A DNA stretch of 64,000 bases from Cryptomeria japonica (GCF_030272615.1 NC_081410.1:260452437-260516436), one strand, 5' to 3'; shown: positions 13,388 through 24,733, counted from the first letter of the stretch. Notes: generated from the letters alone by a model not told the origin. Made by a program: numbers and translations.

Positions 13388-14756
13388 TATTGATGATAAT
13401 ATGCAAGCACTCTTAGAGGGACCTGTACATTCAACTCTTCAAAGACCTATGCATTCAAATCTTCACCAAAATTGTAGATTTTCACTACATCATCAAAGGT
13501 AATTACATTTATGATTTCCATTTATTGGTAGTATTTATCATTTTCAATTAATTGAATATCTATGCATTACTATATGTTCATCAATTATTATTATCTAAAC
13601 TACATGCTTCATAATCGATTTATTCTGCTTCCCTCATCCATACATTATCATTTGAGGACAAATGACCTTTCAAATAGGGAGAACATGCATGCCTTGTATT
13701 GTTTTCATAGACCATAGGATGATGACCATGTATTTTTTTCATACTTACCTCCTACATTCATGACTATGCTTACTTCATTTGATACATTATTCTATAGCTT
13801 TTTATTTATTTTTATTAACTACCAAGTAGATTCTTCAATGTGACCATCGTTGATGTAAGACTATCCTCTTGTTAGTATGACCACAATCTTCCTTATTTCT
13901 TTCATATATGTATGCAAGAATCAAAATCACTAAAGATAGAAGTGTTTTGGATACTTATACAAACTTGAAGGGTAGAAGGTCCACTTTTAAGATAGTGGGT
14001 AGAAACCCCAAAGGATAGAAACCAATTAATAATGAAAAAGAATAGTTTGAGAGCCTTAGTGGACATCAAGGTCACATTTTGATAAACAATACAAAAAGAC
14101 AATTCTACTGTAGATGATAGTAGCAACATGAAAAGGACAACAAATAATTATTATAAGGTGAAAGTCACTTTACAAAGATGAGCAATGGGTAGCAAGTAAA
14201 ATAAGATATTCATGATACAAGTGCAAAGGAAAAGAAAAGAGGTGAATAATTTTAAAATAAACAAAGTACAAGATTGTATCAATAATTTAAACTATAAAAC
14301 ATTTAAGGGAAACAATCAATAATGGAAAGAACAATAAAAATGAGTTATCCTATGAAGATATCAAAGAGAAGAAGTATGACAATGAGATGAAGGAAAGAAG
14401 ATGGTGACAAGCATGATTCCAAATGAAGCATGGTAGTGACAACAATGCAAATTGACTATATACAATAGAAAAGATGATGGATAGTCTTGTTGAAGTTTTA
14501 TAAAAAGGTAGAGGTATGTCTATGACAAATTTATATAAAATAAAGATGAAGAATATGTCAATCACAAGTGGTAAAAAGAGAGTCAATTTTATGAAGGTAC
14601 TATTATATATATTAATCATCATTCAATGCTCATTTAATGAAATAACTATGGCAGTTTTTTTTCATGTTATCTCAAGAATGACTTAAAGAGAGAAGATGCT
14701 AAGAGAATTTGGAGTACAACAATTTTTATATCTTTATGAAAGATAGAGAAATATAT
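13388..14756. other. No gene recognised
   Basis: AT-rich sequence with only short frames lacking known motifs. No repeat boundaries could be placed. Confidence 0.4.
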
Positions 14757-15279
14757 GTTGGAATCAAGGGAACACTGAGAGAGGGGGGGTGAATCAGTGT
14801 TCAAAAAAATTAACTTTAATAACCTTATTTTTCAACCACTTAATGCAAATGAAGAAGAACAAAGTGCAGAACCACAAAGCCAATATCAACAACACCACAA
14901 AACCAAGATTTTTATGTGGAAACCCAGTTAAGCGAAAAATCATGGTGAGATTCAAATCCACAATATTAATATACTCTATTAGAAGCATAAGAATATTACA
15001 TAAGGGGAATGCACATGCATTCAGGGACACTGCCTAGAGCTCACTACTCAAAGTTTACAATAAGGGCTACAACCCGGAAGGCTCCTCACTGCATTACAAA
15101 ATGATTGTAAGTGATACAAGAGAGTTTGAACTATTTAATAGAATCAACAAATTCCTGAATATAGTTCCAGTTAAGCGCAAAACACTTGATCAGACTCTTC
15201 TCTACTCTTCTACTCTATTATGATATTTTGTAACATACCGGAGCACCAATCTTCACTTTGCACACATGAAACCATGCAC
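14757..15279. repeat. Truncated dispersed repeat (LTR-like, starts TGTTGGAATC)
   Basis: Begins TGTTGGAATCAAGG followed by GAGAGAGGGGGGGTGAATCA, a G-run motif I recall from plant dispersed LTR-type repeats. It is cut at 15280 by the left end of element D; its other part would lie beyond D, outside the window. Family membership is a weak recollection. Confidence 0.4.
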
Positions 15280-16417
15280 TGTAATGCCCGCCAAAATACC
15301 CTAGAGAAAATAAGCATCTAACAAATTGAATGGAGATAATTTTTTTAAATATCAACTAATGCAACACATAACTCCATTTATAATTTATATCTATTAACAA
15401 TTAAACACAAGGAACATGATTCTTAAACACATTAATTAAATTACGCAAGTAGAATAACATAACATCATTAACTTCTCCCTAGGGTACTTTAACATCAATA
15501 CTTATTCACTATCATAATGCCATCCTACTCACATGTTTATCACATCTACTATTAATCAATCCTTTAACCTAATGTACCATATTCCTTTCCTTTCAATGAG
15601 ATATGCAACCTACTAGATTATTTACCCAATATGATATGCAGACTATTCCATCATTTAATTAGCATGATTCATTTATCGTTTTAAATGCAAGACAACCCCT
15701 TAATCCTACATTAATTTTATACACCAAATATAAATGTGTTTTAACCCATCATTTCCTATCTACGTGATCATTATCCTTTACAATGGTAATTGCAATACTA
15801 ATGCATAGACATATTTATTCTTACTTATCTTTTTATCCATACTATAAATGCATCTAAATACCTAACATGATCATTTCCTTCATCTTGAATCCTAAATGCA
15901 TTAATGCAAGTATCTTAATTCTTTCCTTTAATCTTATATCCTATGAATACTTCCTAACTTCCAATACAATCACATGAACAACATCTTATCTACATGATAT
16001 TCATTTATCAACCACAATTCCTACATCTTATCCATTCCATTTTCTTAAGGTCTTTTCACATATGAATCTACTTCTACATAATAACCACGGAATCTAAACT
16101 AATACAACAATAACATGAATCCATTCTATTACAAATGTAAATCCTTTGCAACATATAAGTACATGAAAGCCATTTAAATTCATTATACAAGAACATCGCC
16201 ATACACCCCATGGTTCCAATATTACAAATTATGTCATCATCATAAATTCCAACTACAATACAATTACAATCATATGAATAATACATCATGAGTACAACTC
16301 ATTCCTAACACATGATTTCATCTACTTTTACAAGGTAATACATTTCATGAGTCCAACATATCCATTACATAAATCTACTACATGAAACATCCATAAGCTA
16401 CTACAATGAGAAGTATC
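15280..16417 (-). repeat. Element D 3' LTR, left part (split by element A)
   Basis: Starts TGTAATGCCCGCC on the plus strand and is collinear with 61312 onward at the right side of D. It is interrupted after GTATC at 16413-16417, the target site of element A, and resumes at 28040. Confidence 0.9.
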
Positions 16418-17883
16418 TGTATGCGGGAAAAGTGGGCTGATAAAACTAAATATGTGAAAATATGTTAGATACTAGTCCACACACACACACATGACTTCTT
16501 GGTGCAAGCTATGGAGTAATAACGTATTACTCAGCTTCCCAAGGAGGGTCCCATGGTTCTCTATCTCACAAAGTCCCTCAAACCAATGTTTTTCTCTCAG
16601 ATCACTGAGTAAAATGGTTTAGGGATGGCAAATGTAAGAACGAGAGATGCTTTTGATTGATTTTAGTATGAGATGTGTTGTAAGCTATGTATGATGCTTA
16701 AAATGCAATAAACTAACTATAAGATGACAAGTTTAGTATGAATACTATCCTAGCATACTATATTTAGTCTATAATTGAACTAAAATGATAAAGAAAGTAA
16801 TCTAAGCATGCATATTAGTCTAATTTATGATCTAAAAGAGGCTAAATGATGAGCATATATGGAATGAAAGCTTGAAAGAATTTGAGCATAAGTGTGATGC
16901 TTCAAATTTGAAAGATGATTCTTAAGAATGGAGGAATGAGAGCTCTATTTATAGCCTAAACAGGGCAATGGATGGTCAAGATTGAAAGGTTTAATCAAGG
17001 GCCAGGTTTGAAAGTTGGGGATCCATGTGCACAATTTGCACCAATGACATGGTGACAAGTGTCAACATAGGGTTGGGTTGAGAGAAGAGGTTGGAGGCAT
17101 TAAAGGCCTGAGAAGACCTCATGGTTATCTAAAGGCTAAGGGTAAAGTCTAAGTTAGGCTTACCCACTAGATTAAGAGTTAATCCAAGGATAAACCTTTG
17201 TGCAAATGATTAAGAGATAATCATGGTCAAAGCATTAATGGCCTGATGAGACCCTTGGGTTGGATAGAGGTTGAGTCAAAACAAATGTTTTAACCATGTG
17301 GGAGGGTTTGAATTAACCATTAATGGTTATTGGAGACTTTGGGGATTAAGTGGTTGAAGGTTGGAAGCCTTCAATGGTTTTCAAAGACTTTAAGGGTTTT
17401 GGTGGTTGAAGGTTGAAAACCTTCAATGGTTATCAAAGACTTTAAGGTTTTTGAGAGGTGACTTCCCTTTGCTTAGGGATGTGACAAAGTTTAGGGGAGG
17501 GTTAGGTTAATTAGAAGTGATTAGAAGATTCTAGAAGGGATTAGAAAGGGGTTTGGGATTTTGCAAGTGGATGGGGGGATAATAGGATTTAATTGAATTA
17601 AATGATTTTCATTCAATTTGGTTGTAATTAAATAAATTTGATTTATTCAATTTGGGATAACTATTTAATTAAGTTTGGATTTAATGAAAAGTGGATAGGG
17701 GGGTTTTAATTGAATAAAATGATTTATTCATTAAATGGTATAGTGAATTTTATTTAAATAAATTGAGTAATTTACTTAATAAAATAGAAGAATGTGGATA
17801 ATTTAATTAAATTGGATTTAATTAAATAGAGAAATGAATATAAAATATTCATTTAGGAATGTGGTCATTTTTATACGTCTACA
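16418..17883 (-). repeat. Element A 3' LTR
   Basis: 1466 bp, TG...CA termini, collinear with 26569-28034 without indels. It is the downstream LTR of the minus-strand element. Confidence 0.95.
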
Positions 17884-17897
17884 TTTTGCCCTCTTTG
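17884..17897 (-). promoter_or_regulatory. Element A polypurine tract
   Basis: On the minus strand AAAGAGGGCAAAA directly precedes the 3' LTR. The same tract (AAAGAGGGGCAAAA) precedes the 3' LTR of element B. It primes plus-strand DNA synthesis. Confidence 0.85.
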
Positions 17898-18017
17898 AAG
17901 TGACGTGTGTGCACATGTTATTTCAAAGAAAATGATGTGTTTTTGTGATTTTATGATCAAATGCAATTTTTGTTGTGTCGCTCTTTTGATTTGCAAGTCG
18001 TGCCCCAGATTTGATGT

Positions 18018-18037
18018 GTGATGCCCCCTCGGGAGAT
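18018..18037 (+). promoter_or_regulatory. Conserved motif upstream of the antisense PMD gene
   Basis: GATGCCCCCTCGGGAGAT here matches GTGCCCCCTTGGGAGAT on the minus strand of element B at 59710-59691. Both lie between the PPT and the TATA box of the antisense gene, and both can form a short CCC/GGG hairpin. Role unknown: promoter element, or an RNA structure near the 3' end of the genomic transcript. Confidence 0.5.
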
Positions 18038-18216
18038 GAATCAATTTTGAAAATTTGTGATTTAATTTGATAAAGGTCGTATGATATGTAGGATGTCGTG
18101 CATATAAAAAGTGTGCAGATTGATTCATCTCTCGATAAGGTATAGCTGTTTTGGTATAGGGGAGACCGCGACCATATTACAGGGCCAGTCACCTAACCCT
18201 AATGTCATTTTCCTCC

Positions 18217-18224
18217 TATAAAAG
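18217..18224 (+). promoter_or_regulatory. TATA box of the antisense PMD gene (element A)
   Basis: TATAAAAG, 81 bp from its first base to the first base of the ATG at 18298. In element B a TATAAAAT on the minus strand (59551-59544) stands at exactly the same 81-bp distance from the homologous ATG. Confidence 0.65.
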
Positions 18225-18297
18225 GGATTTAGGGGTTGATTTAGGTTCATTTGTGCTTTGTTGACTTTGAAGAAAGAGAATTTTCTCTGGAGAGAAA

Positions 18298-21200
18298 ATG
18301 CTGATTCCCTATCACAGACACCGTTTCGAGCGCGTTCGGAGGTACCGGAGGCCTGTAGCGCGTGGACCACCAGTAAGTCAACGTTTTTGACCCCTTTTTG
18401 ATTTTTTGTTTTGTCATTTTTGGTCTTTTTTTTGAATTTCAAAGTTTGGGTATTTCGTTTTAGCGCGTTTAAGGCTTAGTTTAGCGCATACGAAGTTTAG
18501 AGTAGCGCATCGAAGTCAATTTTAGGGGTTGCGTCCAAAAAAATAGGCTAGCGCATAAAAGTATTAGGTTAGCGCGTGTAGGTAGAATAGCGCATGCAAA
18601 GGTTTGGGTAGCGCGTCGCGTCAACAGGGTAGCACGTAGGTATGACCTAGCGCATAGGAGCCGCTGGGGTTCGCATAGGAAAGGGGGTTTAGCGCGTAGG
18701 ACTAACCTAGCGCATAGAGCTAAAAGGGTAGCGCTCAGGGAGGGTAGATTAGCGCGTAGGCATAGTCTAGCGCAGGGGATGGGTTAGGTAGCGCATAGGG
18801 TGAAAAGTTCAGTGCGTAGACTAGAACTAGCGCATAGGTTGGATAGAATAGCGCGTAGGAGAGGCAGCCTAGCGCGTGAGGGTGTTTTAGCGCATTGAAG
18901 GTCTGTTTTAGCGCATCCGAAAATTTTTGCAGTTTTGGCTGAGTTGAAAATTTGTTTTTGTTTGCCTGCCATGTTTTGATGAATTTATCCAATATGAGTA
19001 TTTGTATAACTTGTTTTGATGTGCAATTTTCCAAGTTATGTATAGATATCAAACTGTTGTTTTGATCAGAATATGATGTATTTGCGTTGTCTGTTTCAAG
19101 TTCAATGTGTGGGAAAGCCTGAGTTGTTTTACAAGCCGATATGGGTTGGAAACTTGATTTGTTTTTCAAGCTGATATGGGTGGGAAACTTGAGTTGTTTT
19201 ACAAGTTTATGTGATTTTGGTACTTGAGTTGTTTTACAAGTTTTGATATGGTTTTTGAAAACTTGAGTTGTTTTACAAGTTGATATGAAATGATAGGATT
19301 TTGAACTTTGATTGTAGATGAGCAAATTGTTTCATGTTGTTGATGTAAGTTTGATTTTGATATCTTTGTTTTGATGTGGAAACTGATATTGGATATGTTT
19401 GGTTTGTTGACAGGAGCGATTGGGGGTTGTGCAGTCAATGGAGAGATTCCCGAGACCATGGACGCTGATACCACGTCTGTCCCAGGCAGATTTGGACATT
19501 ATAGAGAGATGTGGATTGACCTCTCTTCTGGATATGCCTCGGTTCACTGTGAACTGGGGACTTTTGACAGCATTGGCAGAGAGGTGGTATAGCGACACGA
19601 ACACCTTTCATTTTGCCACTGGAGAGATGACAGTGACACCGGAGGATTGCTACCGGATTTTGCGCATTCCTGTGGTAGGGGCACTGCTACCCTACGAGCA
19701 ATCAGAGGAGGGCGGCACAGAGGCACTGCGCCGCATATTTCATGATGAGACTGTCTGTGGATATGAGATTCCTTGGCAGGAGTTTCTGGATTTGGATTAT
19801 GCACCGCTGCCATCTGTATTGGTAGGATTCATTGGGGGATTCCTTTGTCCTAATCGCAGGTCAAAGGGATTTTCAGTGGGATGGGGGCTGGTTCTAGAGC
19901 AGATGGTCACACAGGGCCGAAGATTTTCATGGGGGTCAGCAATGTTGGCCCATCTTTACAAGAGCCTTCATGAGGTAGTATACCTCAGTTATGGTAGTTT
20001 ATCAGTGGGTGTGACCTTATTACAGGTATGGTGCTGGGAGCATATTCTAGTAGCGAGGCCACTAGCAGATAGAGACAGGCCCGTAGGTGCTGCATATGCC
20101 TACGGATATAAAGGCCTAGTTGTCCAGCGTAAGCTGGGCAAACTAGAGCATTGGAGGAGGGTGTTCGATGATATAGATACGGTCACCTGGAGACCGTATA
20201 CAGGTTGCGAGATATGGGCTGAGGATGGGTTGGAGATGCCCTTTGTTTTTATGAGCCGATATCTGATTGGGAGGACCCCGTTTGTTATTGAGAGGTTTTT
20301 GGTGACCCGAGTTTTGCGACAGTTCGGGCGCCAGCAGGGGATTCCTCAGGGAGCATGCCTTTATGCACGGAGGCAGCAGGATGTGGCTGATTGGGGACCG
20401 ATTATTGACAGTGCAGTGGCCGTGGAGGAGTTTGTGGGGATAGCTGGGCAGGTCTGGGACTATGCCCCAGAGATTCAGGACGTCGGGATGACAGAGGAGT
20501 TCGCCCGTTTGTTTGCTGCGCGGGCAGTGGTGAGGATCTCAGATCCAGAGGAGATGAGGCCAACATTTGATTCAGATGGGGAGGAGGGAGATGGGGGGGA
20601 TGATGGAGATGATGGAGAGGATGGAGGAGGTAGAGGAGATAGAGGGAGGCGGGGAGGTAGAGGTGTGGAGAGAGCGGTACGGCAGGGGAGGATTGAGAGG
20701 GGGAGAGGAGGATTGGCTATCGGAGCCGGGAGAGAGGGGAGAGTGACGGAGGTTTTGGCGGCAGTGGGGGGTGAGGAGGAGATGGTGAGACCAGCACAGA
20801 GGAGGAGGGTAGATATACTCCCACCTCTAGTACCGAGGATAGGGCGAGTGGGAGGGGTTCCTCCAGCACAGGGACCACTGCGGGTTCGAGTGCCAGGTCA
20901 TGTGGAGGATGCACAGATCCGGACCCTGCAGATTACCGTTCAACAGTTGCAGGCGCAGATTTTGACCTATCAGTGACAGATTTCTTAGTTGACCACTGAG
21001 AGAGATACTGAGATAGAGCGGCGAGGACGAGCGGAGGAGGCCTTGGCGAGTGTACAAAGAGCAGCGACGGGTGGTCAAATGAGAGACACCCTGAGAGAGC
21101 TGACACAGAGAGTACAGGAGGTTGAGTATTATAGGGGGCATTATGAGGCTGCAGTACCCCGAGATCGACGAGTGGAGAGCTTTGCACAGTTGAGATCGAG

Positions 21201-21378
21201 TCGATCTCGAACTGTTGGGACACGATCTGAGAGCCGAGGTGTGACGGGGCCGGTGAGACAGGACCCTCCTGGAGATCCAGGGGCGAGTGTATCTGGAGCG
21301 AGATAGGACCCTCCTGGAGATCTAGGGGCGGGTGCAGCTGGAGCGAGACCATCTCCGTCAGGAGATAGTCATACTTGA
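18298..21378 (+). CDS. Antisense plant mobile domain (PMD) gene of element A, two exons
   Basis: Opposite in direction to the element's pol. Exon 1 (18298-18372) encodes 25 residues starting MLIPYHRHRFERV. GTAAGT at 18373 is a strong donor; TTGTTGACAG ending at 19413 is the acceptor; phase 0. Exon 2 (19414 on) is open to a TGA at 20974-20976, giving about 545 residues. The PMD includes GEMTVTPEDCYRIL, LLQVWCWEHI (about residue 226) and GRTPFVIERF. An acidic and Arg-Gly-rich stretch (about 20571-20690) and a coiled-coil-like tail follow. The same frame continues past TGA 20974, TAG 20986 and TAG 21304 to 21378, so the ancestral protein was longer. PMD is known from Arabidopsis MAIN/MAIL1 and from plant transposable elements; its molecular activity is not settled. 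Splicing is inferred but supported by element B. Confidence 0.75.
18462..18915. repeat. GCGC-motif array with fixed 60-bp higher-order period
   Basis: AGCGC(A/G)TAGG-like boxes. From 18550 to 18910 nineteen boxes are spaced 21, 18, 21 bp repeatedly, a strict 60-bp period for six rounds with no indel; three earlier boxes at 18462, 18483 and 18504 are 21 bp apart. The boxes are conserved while the filler between them is diverged. On the minus strand (sense for the element) the boxes read as Tyr-Ala-Leu because all intervals are multiples of three. Confidence 0.9.
19112..19290. repeat. Tandem repeat with inner inverted repeat (ACTTGAGTTGTTTTACAAGT)
   Basis: Five to six units of about 35-45 bp share ACTTGAGTTGTTTTACAAGT followed by TGATATGGG-like sequence. 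Each core is a short hairpin (ACTTG...CAAGT). It lies in the predicted intron. On the minus strand it reads as repeated CKTTQ, but I regard that as incidental. Confidence 0.8.
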
Positions 21379-22867
21379 GAGACAGGGTCTCTGTTGTATT
21401 TTTGAGCATTGTACTCTTTGTACTGGACACAATTTTGACATATTTTGTATATTTTGGATCATTTTTGAGATATATATATGGATGGCACCATTTTTGATCA
21501 TGTGATGTGTAGATGGATGCATGTTTATGTGTGCTAGTTCCTTTTCATATGATGATGTAATGTTTACATAGATGATGTAATGTATGATGCAAGATGTATG
21601 CTTTTATATGCTGTGAGATGTATCTTGAAAATGAGATGTATGATTTAATATGCGACTAATTGTAATATGATATGATGTAAAAAAGGATGTAATAATGATG
21701 CAAAATGATATGTAATGAATGATATAAGAATGATATGTAACTAATTGTAAAATGATGTGCAACTAATTGTAAAATGATATGCAACGAATTGTAAAATGAT
21801 ATGCAACGAATTGTAAAATGAAATGCAACTAATTGTAAAATGATATGCAACTAATTGTCTTTGGAGCATCTCTCATTCTGTATTTGCCATCTGATATAAC
21901 CATTTATTTGCTTTCTTTGTAAATATCATCATTGGAGCATTTATTGATTTTTGGATATGTTGAAAATTTATACAAGCATAATGGTAAAATTGAACCATAA
22001 TGACCTAAGTAAAATTTACATGATATTTGATTTTGCAAGATAGCACAAGCGTCAAGGTATAATTGAACCAGGACGACCTGAGTGCGTATTGCGTAAACAG
22101 ACAAGAGTAGATCATTTATATGCGTGAAATGGAATCAGGCCTTCAGTGATATGTAATGTATCACGTCTCGAGGCAAATATTTACACAGTACAAGTGATCG
22201 GCTCCCAGATAGAAGACTAAGAAAATATGGGAAGTTCCTCATGATCTCTAGCTTTGAAGCTTTTTATGAGATAAGGAGGAGATTCCAACAATTAAAAAGT
22301 TCAAAATGCAAAATAATCAAGACTTTTATGCGATAATGCAACATTTAGTACTTCAGAAAATCATCCATCCTTGAGATTCGTGTGTATTGTTTTTGTCTTG
22401 GTTGTTGTGATGAAGCGTAGTTGTGTTTGTTGGATGGCGTGTGTCTGAGTTTTGCAATAGTTGGAACGTCTTGAATGTTTGCAAGTGGTTGAACAATTTA
22501 ATGCCCCTAGCTGAGTGTACCTCTGGATACGATTATGTACATTAATTTCCAAGCCATGGTGGAATGCGATAAGAGAATAGATATAGGTGGATACCCCAGG
22601 ATAGTGACTACGCTAAGTATGTCCTGAATGGATATATGCTAAGTGTCGGGTGATGGCCGATAGTGTTTTGATGGATAAAATGGCATGGATATAGATAAAG
22701 GAACCGGTCTTTCACAAGGGCGCCTATTTACCAGGTTTTCACCATTTGTTTTTATTGTACTTTGTATTTTTGCTTTTTCTGGATTTTTTTTTTGTTTTGT
22801 TTTGTTTTTTTTTTTTTTTTTTTTTTTTTTTTTGGCTTTTTTGGCTTTTTCCGTGCACTAGGCTATC
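21379..22867 (-). other. Element A untranslated region between integrase and antisense gene
   Basis: No coding sequence. It holds a 22-bp tandem array (21715-21860), the conserved block ATGGTGAAAACCTGGTAA (minus, 22745-22728) shared with element B, and a long A-tract on the minus strand (22790-22833) just after the integrase stop. The 3' end of the antisense PMD transcript would also fall here. Confidence 0.7.
21715..21860. repeat. 22-bp tandem array
   Basis: Unit ATGATATGCAACTAATTGTAAA, about six copies, the last four nearly identical. The minus-strand core TTAGTTGCATNTCATT also occurs dispersed at about 56124 and 56229 in the matching region of element B. Confidence 0.85.
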
Positions 22868-24040
22868 TTAAGTATAGTACTTCTTCAGATGAATGCTATT
22901 AGTTGGATCATCGAGCACATCTCCTTCAGAATTTGTTAGCTGATACGCACCCGATCCATAGACTGATATGATGACATAGGGACCCAACCAATTAGGTTCA
23001 AATTTCCCTTTCTTTTCTCGATCTTGCTGATTTCTTGGATTTTCTTTGAGGACTAGATCACCAACCTTGAAGTTGCGAGGAATGACCTTATGATTGTAGC
23101 TCCTGCACATGCATTGCTGATATGCTTTGAGATGAGTATAAGCATGTTGGTGTCTTTCATCTAATAGTTCCAGTTCTTGTAGGCGGTTAACTCGATACTC
23201 TTCATCTGGGATTAAGCCTTTCAGAGAGACTCTAAGAGATGGGATCTCTACCTCCAGGGGTAAAATAGCCTCAGATCCATATACTAATGAATATGGTGTT
23301 GCTCCTGTAGGTGTGTGGATGCTGGTCCTGTATGCCCAAACTGCTGGATTGAGTTGTACATGCCAATCTTTGCCTGCATCATTCACTGTTTTCTTGAGGA
23401 TTTTCAGTATTGTCTTGTTAGATGCTTCTGCTTGACCATTTCCCTGTGGGTAATATGGTGTAGAGAACCTATGTTGGATTTTGAATTTTTCACATAGTTC
23501 TTGGACATCTTGATTTTTGAAAGGTCGTCCATTATCTGTGACGATTGAACTTGGAATACCATATCTGCAGATCAGATAATTTAGGATAAAAGAGACAATT
23601 TGTTTCCCGGTCACTGTGGTCATGGGAACTGCTTCTATCCATTTGGTAAAGTATTCTGTTGCAGTTATAATGAACTTGTGTCCATTTGAAGATGAAGGAT
23701 GAATTTTGCCAACCAGGTCTAGTCCCCACTTACAAAAGGGCTAGGATGTTGTAAACGGCTGCAATTCCTATGCTGGTGCATGTATCAGATTGCCATGGAT
23801 CTGGCATTTAGGACATTTCTTGGCGAAATGATATGAGTCTTTCTCCATTGTAGGCCAGTAGTATCCCATTCATAGAAGCTTTTTAGCAAGAGTAGTGCCA
23901 CTGGAATGTGTACCACAAATACCTTCATGAAGCTCGTGTAAAGCTGAATCAGAATCATTACAATCAAGACAACGAAGAAGAGTACCATCTAGACCTCGAC
24001 GATATAAGGTATCAGCGGTAAGGGTGTAACGGGCAGCTTG
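22868..24040 (-). pseudogene. Element A integrase
   Basis: Integrates the cDNA into the genome. The N-terminal HHCC zinc module is readable at about 23960-23790 (ELHEGICGTH ... KKCPKCQIHGN). The catalytic core follows with KWGLDLVGK (first Asp), IVTDNGRPF (second Asp) and YYPQGNGQAEASNK (Glu), all three catalytic residues retained. The C-terminal module WLGPYVIISVYGSGAYQL ends at 22868. In-frame stops at 23870-23872, 23768-23770 and 23741-23743 break the N-terminal half; there is no frameshift, and the last 251 codons are fully open. It shares one frame with the upstream RNase H domains, as expected for one polyprotein. Confidence 0.88.
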
Positions 24041-24733
24041 TCAGATAAAGTTACATTTTTGGTTACGGGATTGGTCAACGGGTAAGATATTATGCTTGAG
24101 GTAGTCATATATTGGTCCATATAATGGAGAATCTGAACCAGTCAAGGCATATATAACCTGAGATTCAGAGTGGTCATAGGCGGGGGAGAACAGTTGCTCT
24201 ACCAGGAACTCATAACGACTCTGTTGCTCTGGAATTTGTAGTAATGAAGCGATCGTAGCCATTGCATCAGCTGCTTTGTTGTTCAACCTTGGTATTTGTT
24301 CAAAGGTGATGTGCACAAAATACTGTTTGAAATCATCCACCATCCGTTTGTAGGGTAGTAGCTTGTCATCCTTTGTTTGATAGTTGTTGTTGATTTGATT
24401 GATGACTGGTTGCGAGTCTCCATAGACTTTTAACTCTGTGATTTTCCATTCTACGGCCATTTTGATGCCTATGACCAGTGCTTCATATTCAGCCACATTA
24501 TTTGTGCATGGAAACATAAGTCTGTATGATTTTGGTATAGTGTGTCCTTTAGGAGTGATGAACAGAATGCTGGCACCTGAACCATGTTGAGTATAGGATC
24601 TGTCAAAGTATAGGGTCCATTGTTTAGTAGAAAGAGCGAGTACATCCCTGTCTGGAAATTCAACCTCCATGGTTTGTTTGCCTGGTAGCGGTGCTTCGGC
24701 CAACTGATCTGCAATTACTTGTCCTTTGATGGC
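24041..24733 (-). pseudogene. Element A second RNase H (aRNH)
   Basis: An additional RNase H lies after the usual RT-RNase H, the hallmark of the Tat lineage. Acidic positions are all visible: YFDRSYTQ, NNVAEYEALVIG, KVYGDSQPVIN and NKAADAMATIA. One oddity is YFDRS where B has YFDGS. Open apart from the stops at both borders (24734-24736 and 24041-24043). It is thought to replace or support the degenerate first RNase H in removing genomic RNA. Confidence 0.85.

Larger units (their letters stand above)
18373..19413 (+). other. Predicted intron of the antisense PMD gene (element A)
   Basis: 1041 bp from GTAAGT to TTTGTTGACAG, phase 0. It contains the GCGC-motif array and the CKTTQ-type array. 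The corresponding intron in element B (59395-58596, minus) is about 800 bp, also phase 0, and carries a related GCGC-motif array. Confidence 0.7.

Noticed and set aside
14789-15037. 82-codon frame
   Set aside because: Lies in a truncated dispersed repeat, with an equally long frame on the opposite strand; no motif.
18125-18442. 105-codon minus-strand frame
   Set aside because: Overlaps the TATA box and exon 1 of the antisense gene on the other strand; no recognisable motif.
18462-18915. CRISPR-like array
   Set aside because: The boxes are only 5-10 bp with 18-21 bp steps, the host is a plant, and the array lies inside a retrotransposon.
18735-19325. 196-codon minus-strand protein with Tyr-Ala-Leu and CKTTQ repeats
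   Set aside because: It is a by-product of two tandem arrays whose steps happen to be multiples of three; no start context or domain, and it falls in the predicted intron of the opposite-strand gene. The coding option is kept only as an alternative in the array finding.
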